NCBI GenBank assembly: GCA_015847255.1
Contig: JADLZK010008551.1
Span: 124,001 to 188,000 of the forward strand
DNA: 64,000 nucleotides
DNA from: Hyparrhenia diplandra
Lineage: Eukaryota > Streptophyta > Magnoliopsida > Poales > Poaceae
Direction: 5' to 3'
Shown here: positions 1 to 12,529 of the stretch, piece by piece
Position numbering within the stretch: position 1 is the first letter of the stretch
Layout: each line of letters starts with the position of its first letter
Translations under genes and position numbers: made by a program
The notes under the pieces: generated by a model
Told to the model about the DNA's origin: nothing
What the model saw: only the letters and a program-made list of their open reading frames with translations
Databases searched by the model: none

Positions 1-848
1 TATGCATAAACTTGAGTGTTTTAGCAAATATGATCTACTTGATCTTTGTAATTACGTGATTTACCTTAAAGGCAGTTTCAATAAAATATGCTCCCCTCAT
101 AAAGCCAAACTTTGAACTTCATTGTTCAAACCACACTTTTTCATAAACGTGTGTAAATAAAAGTTGGCTCATAATTCTTCTATGAATTATATGGGAGCAA
201 TATGTTTCATGCATAATGACCACCAATTAGTCAAGTGCAAAACAAATAAATATTATCCTTCGAGAGAAATAGATCCTTTCAGAGGTATGGGGGTAAATAA
301 ATTAATATTCAATATCTTCAAGATAATGTATCAAACTTATACTAGAGTTTGAATACTTATAATTAATCCTTAGTGGATTTTTAAATTGTATTCTATAAAT
401 CTTGAGATTTTGATTGTACAAATCCGGCCTTGCATTTGGCATTTAGGGGATAATTCAATTGCCAAAACCACCATTATTTTTATACCTTCTATGGTATATA
501 GAGGATATCAACATTACATTGCTAGCTTTTTTCATACACTTTCTAAGTGTTTTGATGACACCTTTACGGTGTTTAATATTCCTCATTTTCTTTCTATCGG
601 GTCTATGTTCACTTCAGGGGATGAATGGTGTTTATTCAAGAATTGGTGGTAAATCCTTCATGAATTAATTCCTTCAAGGATGTACATTCATTCTTATTGA
701 ATTATTAATCTCTTCTATGAGATATATTCTCTATTGCATGAGAGATGAGTGATATACACAATGACATTGAGTTATTCACTATAAAATCATTCAATGATTG
801 TAATCCTTCTAGGACATGCTCTTCTTGAGACTTGAATATTCATTCAGG

Positions 849-870
849 TATATATATATATATATATATA
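849..870. repeat. (TA)n microsatellite
   Basis: Eleven TA units lie inside LTR element copy A. Copy B has no TA run at the matching place (about 34330), so the tract expanded after the copies separated. Confidence 0.9.
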
Positions 871-3800
871 GCGAGAACATTCATTTCTTCTTAACAGAGA
901 TTTTTATAAGTTGCGATTTATATTCTTCGGGAATTATATGGATTTTCATAATCCACTAATTAATCGCATATTCGATATTCATTCGTTTCATTTGCCGGAG
1001 ATACTGCCAGAACATTCATTTCTTCTTAACAGGAGATTCAACCTCAATTGCATTCTTCATTGACCCGATATAATCGCTACTGCACAATTTTGCCATGGAC
1101 TTTATTTTCCGGATCCGGGTTCTCACAAGAGAAACATTCGCAATTAAAGAGGTAGTGTTGTCGACAACTATTTTCTCTTCTCCCAATACTCTCACAATGT
1201 GAGAATATTTTATCTCTGTCATTTCCCAAACAAGAGATGGTATATTGTTCTACATATCCAACACTAATGATGCGCGCTTAGTATGTTGGATTTCATCTTC
1301 ATGATGATCCTCTTCATGAGGTGCTCAACCTTCTTCATGAGGCGTTCTCTTCATGAGAATGGAGGAGTTCCATTTCATTTCTATTTAACAAGTATATACT
1401 AAACTAGAACCCACAAAGCGCCCCCGTAGATTTAGCTTGATAGTATACATAGTTTACTACTAGTAAACATAACTTCTAGTTTATAACTTCAAGTTACTCC
1501 TCTCATTTCTAAAAATATCGGCATATGCTCCGCTTCATGCTTTCACAAGAGCATTAGTCAAACTATTAGTTGACTTAGTGCGTGATAGTATTCCTACTTC
1601 AAGCTTTAGAAAAATTTTCTAGATCATTTTTCTTCTCTCGAAATAATGTTTGGCATTCAAAATAGGCTTTCTCTTCCCTAATGCCAATATTAGATCTTTA
1701 ATAGCATACTTCAATAGATATCCCCTATCATGGGCTTAAAACAATTCAAATTCATATATCTCCAACTATAAGTGGAGGCCCATTTATGTATGCTATGATT
1801 AGGTTTTTATGGGAAATATTCACGCACATATTTAAACATGGGGGTTATTATTCATTATGCAGTGAGCTAGAATACTTAAAAGTGCACTTAAGAATGTTTA
1901 TCATTCCTATGAACTCAGGGATGTTCTCCCCCGGTATGCACAAAACATAGTTTAGAAAAACTATTTCATTCTCTAGCTTCTTTATTATTTAGCCTAATAA
2001 ATTGATCCAAGTACTCATATAATTAAAAATATGGACCATATACTACAAAAATATATAGATACGCAACATACAAGTTCACATGGAATTTCTTCTAGAATTT
2101 TCTAATTGCCATTAATGCAAAAATCCCTTAATGCCTTTTCTTCATAAATCCCAAATCATCATAATTGTGTTATCCACTATCTTAGTTCCACGATAATTCA
2201 TCCCATCAAATGGGTTAGTCTCCATTGAGAAAATTTCATAAACTCACTCCCCCGATCTTAGGGCTGTTCGGCCCTAGATCAATCTATTGCTTATGCATAC
2301 AATGCATCGAAAAGCAAAGCATTCCTTAGTTCAACGGGAACCATATAGACATAGCATGCTAGCTAGCCAATTTGATTATGAGGGAAGCACAAAGATAGTT
2401 ACTAGCCACAATTATAGCTGCTGCTATGCTAATATTCATGCAAGAGTGGAGATACTTGTAGCTCAATGAGATACATATGCAGTTGTAATGTGAAACGTTA
2501 GAATTCGATCTAACATAATAGATAACAACAAAATGCAAAGCTACAAGCTTACTTGCAATTAGTGCAAGAGAGAAAGTTAACTTCGGCGAAGGAAGGGGAC
2601 GGGCAGAACTTCAAGTCCCGATACATGCACTTTAAAATTGATTTAGGATGGCTATGCCTATTAAATATATATTATCCACATTTTCTTATGCCTTTATCCA
2701 AAATTACTCCCCCTTTTCATGCCATAACTACTTCAAGTAGTAATTGCTTCAAGCATTATCTATGAATATCAATTCTAATGCATCCATAGAATCCAAATCA
2801 TACATCTAGTATTCAATGATTATGACATGAAAATCGCATATCAATGTACTATTCAATTGTACACCATAAGACTCGGGGTAGAATATAATTTCTAGTTCTC
2901 AAGATAAAAATTAAATACTTAGGATTATATAATTTCTTGGCTAAATCGATCCTTCTAAGACCGAGTTAATATGCCAAGTATAGTCCAACTATTCATGTGC
3001 TTTTAGAAAATTCAGTTTCTCATCTACCTACATGGTAGTGATGCACAAAGAACTATAACCTTCATGGTTAATTGAGGCTTCTTTGTGGATAAATTAATGT
3101 AAAAATTATTTTGATAGGCAATTGGCAATTGTTTATATGAGAAACATATAAAACTAATTTATTCCATGAGAAGTTCGCACATTTTACTTCAAGTAATAAC
3201 AAGAATTGCAACTAAGAATATTAAATATTTCATATTAGTCTTCAAGCTAACAAATTAACTATTAACCACTTAATTCAACAAGAATTAAAACTTAATGCAC
3301 CACCACTACTACTATCAATACCGGGATATAAACTTTAAAGATAATAAGCACATGATTTAAGTTCTTCTTCAAGAGAAACTTTATATGTTCCAAATAATAT
3401 ATATTCTCGCATGTCTTAACTTCTATACTTGACAAGCGGTAGCTTCATGCTTTATATTCAATAGTTATGATATGTAGTCACACGCCTTCAAGTAGTGTAA
3501 CATATGCAAGCCACATATTCAAAATTATTACAACTTAATATCCTGGTTTATAAAGTTGTCTAAAAATTACAACTCATTTTCCATGAGTAATTCTAATGGT
3601 AAATTTAAATACTTCATGTATTACATTGCTCTTTGATATTCTATATACAAGAGACATTTCTTTGAGAATGTAGATTAATAAAATCTATTTACCATCTTGT
3701 CTTCTAGACATTTAATATAAAGCTTCGAGCTATTTTTTTTTATAGAGCGTTAGACATACAAGCTTGAAAATTCAACTTTCAATGCAATATGATATTCGTA

Positions 3801-4275
3801 ATCATAAATTTGGGATTTTACTCATGCAAAGTGAGTCCCATGATGTATTTGTTACTTCTATCGGCCAAATACTCAATTCAGAGAGTAACTAAGAAATATT
3901 TATCTTTGGGTTTACTACACTTCAATGGTAGCAAAATATCCTTCATGGATTAAATAATGACCATAACAAATAATTTACTATACAGAGTAACTCTAGGATA
4001 TTTCTTCTTCTTTTAAGGCATGCATATTAACATAACTTGGATCATGTGCATTGAAGTTTACTACATGTTAACGAGTAGCAAGGTGCAAAAAGACAGTGGA
4101 TGGTTACTCAAAAATATTCTTAGGAGCATCCTAACATTTCAGGATTATGGTATATGCAAATTTTTAAAATTTATACCAAGCATTCATTCATCCCAAAAAT
4201 TCATATGCTAGGAAAAACAAATATGAGTCTCTCAAGGGTGACAAGTCTAAGGTCCGCAGGATTTAGAGAGCTCAT

Positions 4276-5450
4276 AAACCTTGTACCATGTGCTTATCAT
4301 AATCATTCAAGATTTTTTTCGTTACATCATTAATGTATTAAAAGAAATAGTGTAAACACATGATGAGCGTAAATGAAGTATCGTAAATCTTCCAAAAATA
4401 TATATAATACATATTCTTCAAGAATATATATGGAGTATATATATAATCTACAGGATTCAGAGGCGCACCGTAAAAATTCAAATTAACACGAACTTTCTTC
4501 TCGTCCCTATAGCCCAATTATTCTTATTTAAGCCTTTTACTATTTTTGTTTTTCTCGACCATGCTCGTGATAGCCTACTAGGCCCCATCACTTGAGGACG
4601 TTGAATTTGAATCCTATAACAATCGTAAACTTGTTTCTATGTTGGCTCCACCACTACAAACCGTGTATGGTCTGAACTCTTGAGGGGCGGCGTGCAGGCC
4701 GAGACCAAGCGCTTGTGGTGGTGTACGATTGTATGTACGGGGGAGGTACTGGCGGCGTCAGGCATGCAAGCCGTGGTGACTTCTATCCGGCCATGTGTAC
4801 TGCGTACTGTGGGCGAGGGTCTTGACTGCAGGCCATATAGCGAGAGATACACATTCATATGGACCACGTTGCTGCAGCAGCCCGCAGCTTCAGGTTGTGA
4901 GGTCAACAACTCGATCAGATTCACTAGTAACGGCGGTGGCATGCTGTCCGTATAGCTACGGTACCATGACGTCTTACAGGCCAGCTACGATGCACATGGG
5001 TCCGTGTATAGATGTGAATCGGCAGCCTCGGCATGCTGGCCGACTAGTGTTGCTTGCAACGACAACGACCAGGTTGATTTGCATGTTGAAAAATTCGAGA
5101 TCAATCTGCTAGACGGACGATCAACAAGATGCATGTACATCTCCATGTAGTGACTGCTATGCCACGTGATGCAAAGATCATGCCGTTGCCTTCTTGGCTT
5201 TGTTCTTGTAGATCAAACCCTATATGCAAATCCGATGAAGGATGTACTGTTCATCCGCGTATGGCAGCATACCAGCAGCCACATGATCATGTGCGTTCAT
5301 GCACTGCCAATCAACGTGATGTCAAGTTTGTTGGCTACAGGACAATCTTGATTAACCATACGCAACTCTCATATATACTCTATATACCAATTTTACATTA
5401 CCACATGCATGTATGCAGTATATAAATTGGCTCGATAAGGAGCACAAACA
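4276..5450 (-). other. GC-rich leader segment private to copy A
   Basis: Between the LTR-proximal part and the AT-rich interior, copy A carries about 1.2 kb that I cannot align to the corresponding 0.7 kb of copy B (30310-31017). It includes a 101-codon open stretch on the minus strand (4637-4942) with no recognisable motif. The sequence on either side is shared by the two copies, so the segment was exchanged or acquired inside the element. Confidence 0.55.
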
Positions 5451-5740
5451 ATCTGCGAGATGCGATTCCTCGTACCTTTGATTCTTGAATTCGAGAAGAA
5501 GCGAGGTCGTCGCTAGGACAGTTCGGCTAGGCCGTGGGGACCTGCCGGCGTGGCGATGAGTCGACGCGGTGCAGATTAGTAGCAAAAGTGGAGGTAGCAG
5601 ATCCGTTCCGCTAACAACGTCGGGGATGTCGGCGTCGTCGCGAAGTCGCGGCGAGGCGTCGGAGACGACGAGTGTCGGTGCCGAAGATCGGCGGCGGCTT
5701 CAACGGCGATGTCGACGAAGAGCTTGTCGTCTCGATAACG

Positions 5741-6005
5741 TGTTGTGAAACTTGTCATCAGCGGTTAGGATATTCCCTCTCCGTCTCTCAGCGATCACAT
5801 AGTAGATGAAAGTAGAACACATAGACACAAGGTGTAGGGAGGCTATTCTTTATTCATCTGAATATTGGTAATTACAACATAGATCTCCCACGTATATATA
5901 GTCCTGCCAAGGCCTAAGAGTTTCAGTAAGAGCCCACATATAAACGGACTAGGATTAGGATTCTTCCTTCTCCTTTCCTTCTAGGAGTCCGTGTGTTTTA
6001 CAACA
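5741..6005 (-). repeat. LTR of copy A (5' LTR in element orientation)
   Basis: This 265-bp LTR reads TGTTGTAAAACACACGG at its start and ends in CACAACA on the minus strand. It carries a TATA-like ctatatatacg and an AATAAAG polyadenylation-type motif at positions equivalent to those in the copy B LTRs. The flank after 6005 is gagcc; the partner flank lies outside the window. Confidence 0.85.
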
Positions 6006-6529
6006 GAGCCTACATCAACGTGTTCAGCATGCAGATGTCTGTGTTCCCTTCCCTCCCCGGTCCAGCAAAGCAGAAGCGGGCGCAAGCGCAATTATTGGTT
6101 CCCACACTCATCCGTATCCTCAAAGCTTCCCGTGGTGTTTTTCTTTTTTTTTTTTCTTTTATTTTATCTTTTGTTTCCGTTCCTACCAAGCAGCATAATA
6201 TTCATCGCCATCAAGATCTCTTCAGTTCCTTCGCCATCGGTTCGGCAGCGAGTCACCCACCGGCTCTGGGGACAACGATCTTCTACCCACCGGCGATATT
6301 TACAACATTACCTTTGGTTCGCTGGTGATGCATCTCGATGATGCCGCCCTCAACTAGCTCAAGCCTACGCTCCGCGAGGCCCTTTCGCCCCAATGGCACC
6401 ATGCGTCTGTGACGCCTCTGCAGCCGTCCGCCGGCGACCTGCTCACCTTTGGCGATTCTAGAACTGAGTTCTACCTTGATGTAAAAGGCTTCTTTCATAG
6501 GGGCCTTCTTGTAAGTTTGCTACTTTTAA
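6006..6529. other. no assigned feature between LTR element and Helitron
   Basis: This interval has moderate GC and a T-rich tract at 6144-6170. On the plus strand 6280-6500 looks weakly coding but contains an in-frame stop and matches nothing I recognise. I call no gene here. Confidence 0.4.
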
Positions 6530-9500
6530 TCTATATACTATAAAAAGAGCGAAGGAATTAGGTGGCACGTGTCGCGATCACATCCGTCAGATTAGAGTGA
6601 TGATCTCATCCGATGATTCTCGGATATGGACTGACCTTAGGCTACATGGTGTTTCCGTTGCGCCGTGAAGAAGCCACATGCGCCCAACTCGCAGATCACA
6701 ACCGGGCCTCCCAAACGTCGCGTAAAATCCCGAAAGGCCGTGATGCATTTGCGCGAAACTGGCGAACGCGACGTCGACCATCCGCCTCATCGAGTTCTCA
6801 CGCGAGAGGAAACCGCGGCCTTCCACGCCAGCTAAGAAACCACCGCCCCGCGTCGTCATCCCTCGCAGAGCCGGCGGCGGGCGCCCTCGTATCCAGCTCT
6901 CCCGTGCGTGCGGGCGGTGTGCCTCGGCGGTTGGCTCGTCACCGAGGGGCTGGATACTTCCGTCGATCCCTCTTCGAAGGCATCCCGGCCCAACAAAGAT
7001 CGATGCATTCTTGCCTTCCTATCTTATTCCCAGCGATCGAGGACGACCTCCTCCGCTGCATCTGCCAAGAGGGCGCCGTGTCGCCGATGCCGCGTCGCGG
7101 TTCCGGTGGGGCCGGGCGCGCTGTCGATCATGGAGCGATCTGTCCGGCGAACCGGTCCGATCGCACTCGAAGAGGTGGACGAACGCTCTGCCCGATCTTG
7201 GCGCTGGTAACTGTCCGGCGTGCGATCGGAGGCGCTCGAAGAGACTCGAAGCGAAGAACAGTTTGAGGCTGGCGTAGATCATCGCCGCGCAGCGGCTTCC
7301 CATGACTTATCAAGTTTGCTGTGTGACGAGATCGAAGATCAAAACCCTATACAACCGTGGCCGGTGGCGCCGTACGTCAACACTACTTTTTTTTTTTTTT
7401 TTTTCGAGACCGCGCCGAGGCGCGTTTTTCATTAAGAAGAATAAAGTTCAAACAACAAGATGCAACGGTAACCAAACCATTACCGATGAGGAACCTAACA
7501 ACTACTGGATACAAAGAAAGGGATTACATATTGACCAATTTGCGACTAACCACCTCGCCAAACCTTGGGCTATCTCCGTCGGCGGCGAGTCCCTCGGTGT
7601 TGAGGTCCAAAGGCGGAGAGATCAGGGCTCCATCAAGAAGCATCTCGAAACGGCGCCGCTTAGCCGGCGGGACACCGCCCCTTGAAGATCCCCTGACCTT
7701 CTCCACAAGGACACCGCCGTACGTCAACACTACTCACATGCGTGGCACTTCAGAAGCAAGCACCACTGCACCCACATCTACAGCACGGATGTCCGTTGAC
7801 TCCGGTGCATCCACATCAATGAGTTCCGCAGGATCCACATCATCGCCGGCGCTAGGAATCAATAACGCTCCCATGCACATGGTCTTCGGAGACAGCTAGG
7901 CTACAGGTACATTAACACATGTCGCTTGTGTCAGAGTTGTTTTCACATTAGGATTAGATTGCGTGCATGGATCATGATCACCTATTATTTATTAATTCAA
8001 TCTTTAGTGTTAGACTCTTATAGTATAGATTTGATGTATATATGTACACTGAATTTAGAATGCTAGATGGGAAGCATCCGGAGGGACTCACGCACGTGTA
8101 GATTATTTTTTCTTTTTACACAAATCTAATATTGAAAGTAATATGTATTATTTTCTCATCTTATAGATACAAAACTTGTGATGGTACACATACAAATTAT
8201 TTTGTTCGTTTTTCTTGCGGCGTATATAATGATCTAATATATTAAAAGATTTCTTTTTATTATTTTGGAAAGCTAGCGAAGGGTCATTCATAAACATTTT
8301 TTTGTTCTAACGAAGCACTGCCGATCTTGGTGCAGTAATGGCGGGCTCCCCCTCGAAGAGACACAGGAAGCGAAAGAAAAGGATGAGGATGGCGTTTTGT
8401 GTTGGACTCATTCGTCATTATGTGCTTCAGTTACTTACGACCAAGAGAGACTCTTTGACTTAGTGTTGCGCTCTATTAGTTTAAAGTAGTAATCCAACCT
8501 CCATGTTTTTCCAAAAATCTTTTGCGCTTTCTTATAAACTTCATACCTATGTTTGTGTTCCCAATTATACGCATGTGGAATTTTGCCTCCTCAATAACAA
8601 TATCTAATAGTTTAAAATTAAAAAAAATCAAATCCAGACATAGTGGTTTAGTATTTGTTATAGTGTTGTAGCCTTTGCAAGGTCAACCATGGATATAAAT
8701 GATCAATTAATTATGCTCATGTTCATGCTCTGATCTTATTATTTTGATGATTGTTGGGAGGTAATGTGGTTGTCATTACACTGCATAATACTTGTAGACA
8801 GCTCACCATTAAATTAAAGATTCATCTAACCTAACATTATAAACCACCATTTAGGAGAATATGTAAAAATATGAGCGAGTACCTTTCCTGTTTAGCAAAT
8901 ATATTATTTTCAGCTTTTTGCAATAATACCCTTAATTTCTTTTGGTATGTATTTACATAGAAGGAAAAATTAGCAAGGAGAGTAAGACTTCTCAGTGACC
9001 AATAATTACAGGAGACCGCCATTGATCTGCACCTTATCAGGGAGGACTCATGGACAAAAGTAATTCACCGTTAATTTCTTTCAGCGTGTATTTAATTTAC
9101 AATAGATAGGAAAAAATTGCAAAGGGAAGTAAGACTTCTCAGTGACCAATAATTACAGGAGAGGGCCATTGATCTGCACCTTTTATCAGGGAGGACTCAT
9201 GGACAAAGTAATTCAACGCTCCATGTGAGTAAAGCTTAAAATTTTACATTACTTATGAAGAAACGTTTTGTATTTGACTGAAATTTTATATTGTATTAGT
9301 ATATATGTGATAGTAAAAGACAATAAAAGATTACATCTATATATAAGAAGATATCAATTCGTCTAATCTATGTTTAGGTAATGACTAACCTCTATTTATG
9401 AAGACAATTCTATTTGTCTTAACGACCAATCAAAAATTATTTAAAACCCTATCCATCGAGCAATAACACATGTTTCTGGAAGGAGAATAAATTTGATACA

Positions 9501-9603
9501 ACCTATCTTAGTATTAGTTAATTACCAAACACCCCAAAATAATTTATCATGTCACCCATCAATAATCATAAGCACGTGCGTGTCGCACGTGCATTGCTAC
9601 TAG
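6530..9603 (+). mobile_element. Helitron, non-autonomous, 3.07 kb
   Basis: The 5' end starts TCTATATACTATAAAAAG at 6530 after an A. The 3' end is a hairpin (gcacgtgc - gtgtc - gcacgtgc, 9572-9592), an 8-nt spacer and CTAG at 9600-9603, followed by T. Insertion between A and T without target duplication is the Helitron hallmark. No Rep/helicase is encoded. The left third (6600-7300) is GC-rich and resembles captured host sequence. The right part (7900-9560) is AT-rich and includes a local duplication (about 8975-9060 and 9118-9210). A LINE fragment is nested at 7388-7714. Confidence 0.8.
7388..7714 (-). mobile_element. 5'-truncated LINE-type insertion nested in the Helitron
   Basis: A T-run at the left edge is the poly(A) tail of a minus-strand insertion. 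A 20-bp target duplication (core gccgtacgtcaacactact) flanks it at 7368-7387 and 7715-7734. The 327-bp body has no protein domain and looks like a 3' untranslated end. It must be younger than the Helitron that contains it. Confidence 0.85.
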
Positions 9604-9672
9604 TATTAAAAGTGGTACTTGTCAAAAAAAAAAAAAAAAAAATCCTGCGGCGGACATATTGAATCCCCTTAT

Positions 9673-9717
<45 letters not shown>

Positions 9718-10015
9718 ACAACAATCCTTACGTTATGCGTGTTACATTAAGGAACCATGGAATCCCTCTCCTCAATCCTCATGCCTCCATGGCATCTCAT
9801 TGATTTGGGCTGGGCCATTTTCTCCAAAAGGATGGGCCGGTGGCTGGAACATGGACTGGCAGGAACATTTTAGGATTAGTATTCAAAAGTTATCTTAAAA
9901 TCTTAGAGCATCTCCAACAGATTAGTCAAATTATTTTCAAAAGCTAAATTTTATAGGAACTACTTCTGATAGATAGACATAAGGATCATCTTACCTTCAT
10001 GTTAATTTCTTTTTT
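9604..10015. repeat. homopolymer-rich spacer with locus repeat copy 1
   Basis: An A19 run (9624-9642) and a T43 run (9674-9716) are only 31 bp apart, consistent with tails of two small retro-insertions in opposite directions. Then 9777-9862 carries a segment (tgggctgggccattttctcc core) repeated at 10892-11025 and 28875-28970, a repeat tied to this gene cluster. Confidence 0.7.
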
Positions 10016-10033
10016 AAGAATTCTACAGTATCT

Positions 10034-10682
10034 TTTTTTTTTTTTTTTTTTTGAAAACACCTCCTTTATTATATCATATCGTAAGAATTACAAACTCCAT
10101 CCGGAGCTCAATAAACCAAACATATCGACCGACTGAGGAATTAACATAACTCCTAGCTAAGCGAGTGGGCATCATAATTTGCATTTACGCCTTCGTGAAC
10201 AAATTCCACCTTTGCAAAATTGCCCATCTTTGTGCTTAATATCCTGAATCACGGGGCCATAAACTCGGTTCCTTCTCCTTGGATGCTTCTAACTGCATTA
10301 GCGCAGTCACTTGCTATCCTCAGGTTCCGTAAATCAAGATCGCTAGCCAGCGCCAAACCCTCCCGGCATGCAAGGACCTCGGCCGTCTCCGCCTCCGTAC
10401 AGCCTTCGACAACCAGTGCCGATGCTCCTACAAATTTCCCCGTCTCATCACGCGCCACCGCTGCCACCGAGGCTCTTCTGAAGTTCTTTGAAATCGCAGC
10501 ATCAACATTGATCTTATGAGAGCCCCTGGGCGGTGCAATCCAGCGTGTAGTTGGTTTATGTACCTGCGGCTTTGCTAGCTTCTGTGGTGTAGCCATCTTC
10601 AGGTCATCAATAAATCGCTCCACAAGAGCTTTGCTAGCTTCTGTGGTGTAGCCATCTTCAGGTCATCAATAAATCGCTCCAC
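10034..10682 (-). mobile_element. 5'-truncated L1-type LINE, RNase H end only
   Basis: The minus-strand poly(A) tail is a T-run at 10034-10052. An 18-bp target duplication aagaattctacagtatct flanks the insertion at 10016-10033 and 10683-10700. The body encodes the terminal RNase H-like domain and a short 3' untranslated region. At the 5' junction a 59-bp unit is tandemly duplicated (10569-10627, 10628-10686). Confidence 0.9.
10249..10623 (-). pseudogene. LINE RNase H (RVT_3-type) domain fragment
   Basis: About 100 residues match the plant LINE-associated RNase H fold. A first strand contains KINVDAA, with the catalytic-type Asp, followed by AVARDETGKFVGA. A helix with a conserved Glu (AETAEVLACREGLALA) and the strand LRIASDCANAV, with a further Asp, come next. 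The reverse transcriptase that should precede it is missing, and the frame ends shortly after the domain. It is a dead fragment of the 10034-10682 insertion, not a host gene. Confidence 0.85.
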
Positions 10683-10686
10683 AAGA
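10569..10686. repeat. 59-bp exact tandem duplication
   Basis: Two identical 59-bp units starting gctttgctagcttctgtgg lie at the LINE 5' junction. The second unit runs straight into the target duplication. Confidence 0.9.
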
Positions 10687-10700
10687 ATTCTACAGTATCT

Positions 10701-11456
10701 GTCAAGTCTTTGAATATGAGCACACAATTAAACACAAAGTCACTATAGACCATCATTGTGTTTGGGCTGATAATCCTAATCCTATGAACTAATCATGGGC
10801 CTCACCTAATATTCCTAAGAATTCTACAGTATCTGTCAAGTTTTTGTTTGGTTCGCGCATTTAGTAAGCAGAACCAATCATGGGCCTCACCTCCTCATGC
10901 CTCCATAGCAAGCATCTCATTAGGGCTGGGCCATTTTCTCCAAAAGGATGGACCGGTGGCTGGAACATGGGCTGGCCTAAATGCTGAAGCTGAGCCCTAT
11001 TTCATACTTTCCAAAGGCCGCCACCTTCAACATCTTCAGAGACTTAAACTCTGCTTAGCGCAAACCGTAAGTGGCAAACCTTAAATGGAGACGAGAGAAG
11101 GGCAGAGGAATTTGTGTATGAGCCGAGAGATGGTGATGGGTGTATGATTGTATGAACGGGCCGAGTCTAGAACGAACTGACGACTTAAATTGCGTGTCCC
11201 CTGATCTGTCTTATTTATCTTGTTTCTCCTTGAAACTTTGCTAATAGTTGTCAGGTCTTTCCTACCTAATGGCTTCTTGCTGTCAAGAAAAATCGCCGCT
11301 TTAGTAGTGTCACCATTTCTATTATTAATTACTACTAATCCTTGCTCAACAAAATTACTACTAATTCACTTTAAACCACTTTCACACAACCGCAACATTC
11401 TGATCACAAAAGGATACATGATTACAATAACAGCAACACTCTGACTCTGATCACTA
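10701..11456. other. intergenic spacer with locus repeats
   Basis: The LINE target motif aagaattctacagtatctg recurs at 10817, 134 bp after its right copy. The phrase aatcatgggcctcacct occurs at about 10786 and 10876. 10892-11025 is the second copy of the gggctgggcc segment. I see no gene. Confidence 0.6.
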
Positions 11457-11473
11457 CATCTTGGAAATAAACT

Positions 11474-11594
11474 TTTTTTTTTTTTTTTTTTTTTTTGAAT
11501 TCACGGGGAGTTTCCCGGATACTCTTAAGAAGAAGGTGAGGCGCCACTGCGTGAGCCAGCGCTCGAACGCGGGCGGGCAGCCTGAGCCCCAGCT
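11474..11594 (-). mobile_element. SINE, tRNA-derived
   Basis: The 121-bp body has its poly(A) tail as a T-run at the left. A 17-bp target duplication (catcttggaaataaact) flanks it at 11457-11473 and 11595-11611. On the minus strand a Pol III B-box-like gttcgagcgc is visible. The paralogous downstream regions of copies 3 and 4 carry the uninterrupted target, which confirms the insertion in the 3' flank of gene copy 1. Confidence 0.8.
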
Positions 11595-11714
11595 CATCTT
11601 GGAAATAAACTAAAAAAACATTAAAAAAAACTTGCACATAAACGACAATGAAAACATAATCAATGCTGGTAGCCGTGGTTAGCTTATTATTCTCGGCTGA
11701 TCTGAGACGATTGG

Positions 11715-12480
11715 CTAGCAGCATGACCTGCCGGCGTTCAACAGTGCAGCAAGCACGCTCGAGGCGACGACCTCTGCGTGGCTGCTGCTGCTGCTGCTGC
11801 TCGAGGACGAGGACCCGTTGCCGGCGCCCAACGGGAGGACGCGGTGGCGCTCGCTGAAGAACCACCTGGGCCTGCTGCTGAAGCCCTGGGCGTGGCCGGT
11901 GATGACAAAGTAGCGCTGGTCAGCTACGAGTACCAACCTGTTCTTGTCACCGCCGCTTGTCTCCATGTCGACGACCATGTAGCCGGCCTGCTCGCTGTCG
12001 TCGTCGTCGTCGTTGGTCGCCGTGGCCGTGGCATTCACCAGCACACCTAGCGTGTTCCAGAGACGCTCTGCTGCGCCGAACCTGTTGTTGGACTGGGGCT
12101 GGGGCTGGGGTCGGGGTCGAGGCGGCGGCGCCTGCCGTGGCCGCTGCCGCTGCCGCCGTTGCCCTCCTCTCGGCGCGCGCGGACGGGGGAGTAGAACCAG
12201 TGGCCGGACCTGTTGGCGAAGCCGGTGATGCCGGAGAGTAGGTCGGTCCTCTGGTCGGCTAGTAGCCTGATCTCTTCGCCGCCGGCCTTGTTGTGGAAGG
12301 CGACCAGCATGTAGGGCTCGTCGGCTCGCGGATGGCATTGCTTTTGCTTCTCCACCTCGTCCACTGCAGCTGCAGCAGCATCGTCGCCGCCGCAGCCACT
12401 GGCGCTGGCGGCGATCACTACAAGCGTGAGGAAGAGGAGGAGGAGGCGGCAAGAGAAGAACGTACCCCCTCCATGGCCAT
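11715..12480 (-). pseudogene. secreted two-repeat protein family, copy 1 (frame-broken)
   Basis: This is the most downstream member of the array. The start ATG at 12480 is conserved with the other copies (MAME...). The signal-peptide coding leucine run is thrown out of frame by a one-base loss about 40 bp in, giving an early TAG. Repeat A (FHNKAGGEEIRLLADQ then GFANRSGHWFY) is in a second frame (12047-12418). Repeat B (METSGGDKNRLVLVADQRYF) is in a third and continues without interruption through an RPRWFF motif, a serine run of about 12 and HAEVVASSVLAALL to a stop at 11715. This copy therefore shows what the family C-terminus should look like. Its promoter is split by the Helitron at 12530. 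The function is unknown, and export to the apoplast or vacuole is inferred from the signal peptide. Confidence 0.75.
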
Positions 12481-12529
12481 GGATTGGATCAGTGTTTGTT
12501 TGAGCAAAAGCAGTAGGGTATGCTGTGTA

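Larger units (their letters stand above)
1..6005 (-). mobile_element. non-autonomous LTR retrotransposon, copy A (runs off the left edge)
   Basis: This is the inverted relative of the complete element at 29757-35760. Positions 1-4275 read on the minus strand match 31018-35221 of copy B almost continuously. The LTR at 5741-6005 matches the LTRs of copy B, and a primer-site-like motif (cgttatcgagacg on the minus strand) abuts it at 5728-5740. The other LTR lies left of the window. The interior is AT-rich and full of stops on both strands. I recognise no gag, protease, integrase, reverse transcriptase or RNase H, so the element must have depended on enzymes from elsewhere. The only open stretch shared with copy B (1016-1222, minus, 68 residues) matches nothing I know. 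Confidence 0.85.

Noticed and set aside
1016..1222. 68-codon frame in LTR element copy A as a gag remnant
   Set aside because: It is shared with copy B but has no gag motif; length and composition do not exceed chance in this AT-rich interior.
4637..4942. 101-codon minus-strand frame as a captured gene
   Set aside because: No motif, and absent from copy B. It was kept only as part of the private leader segment.
6613..7266. 217-codon frame in the Helitron
   Set aside because: Arg/Pro/Ser-rich with overlapping open frames on both strands; no recognisable domain, so treated as captured or random GC-rich sequence.
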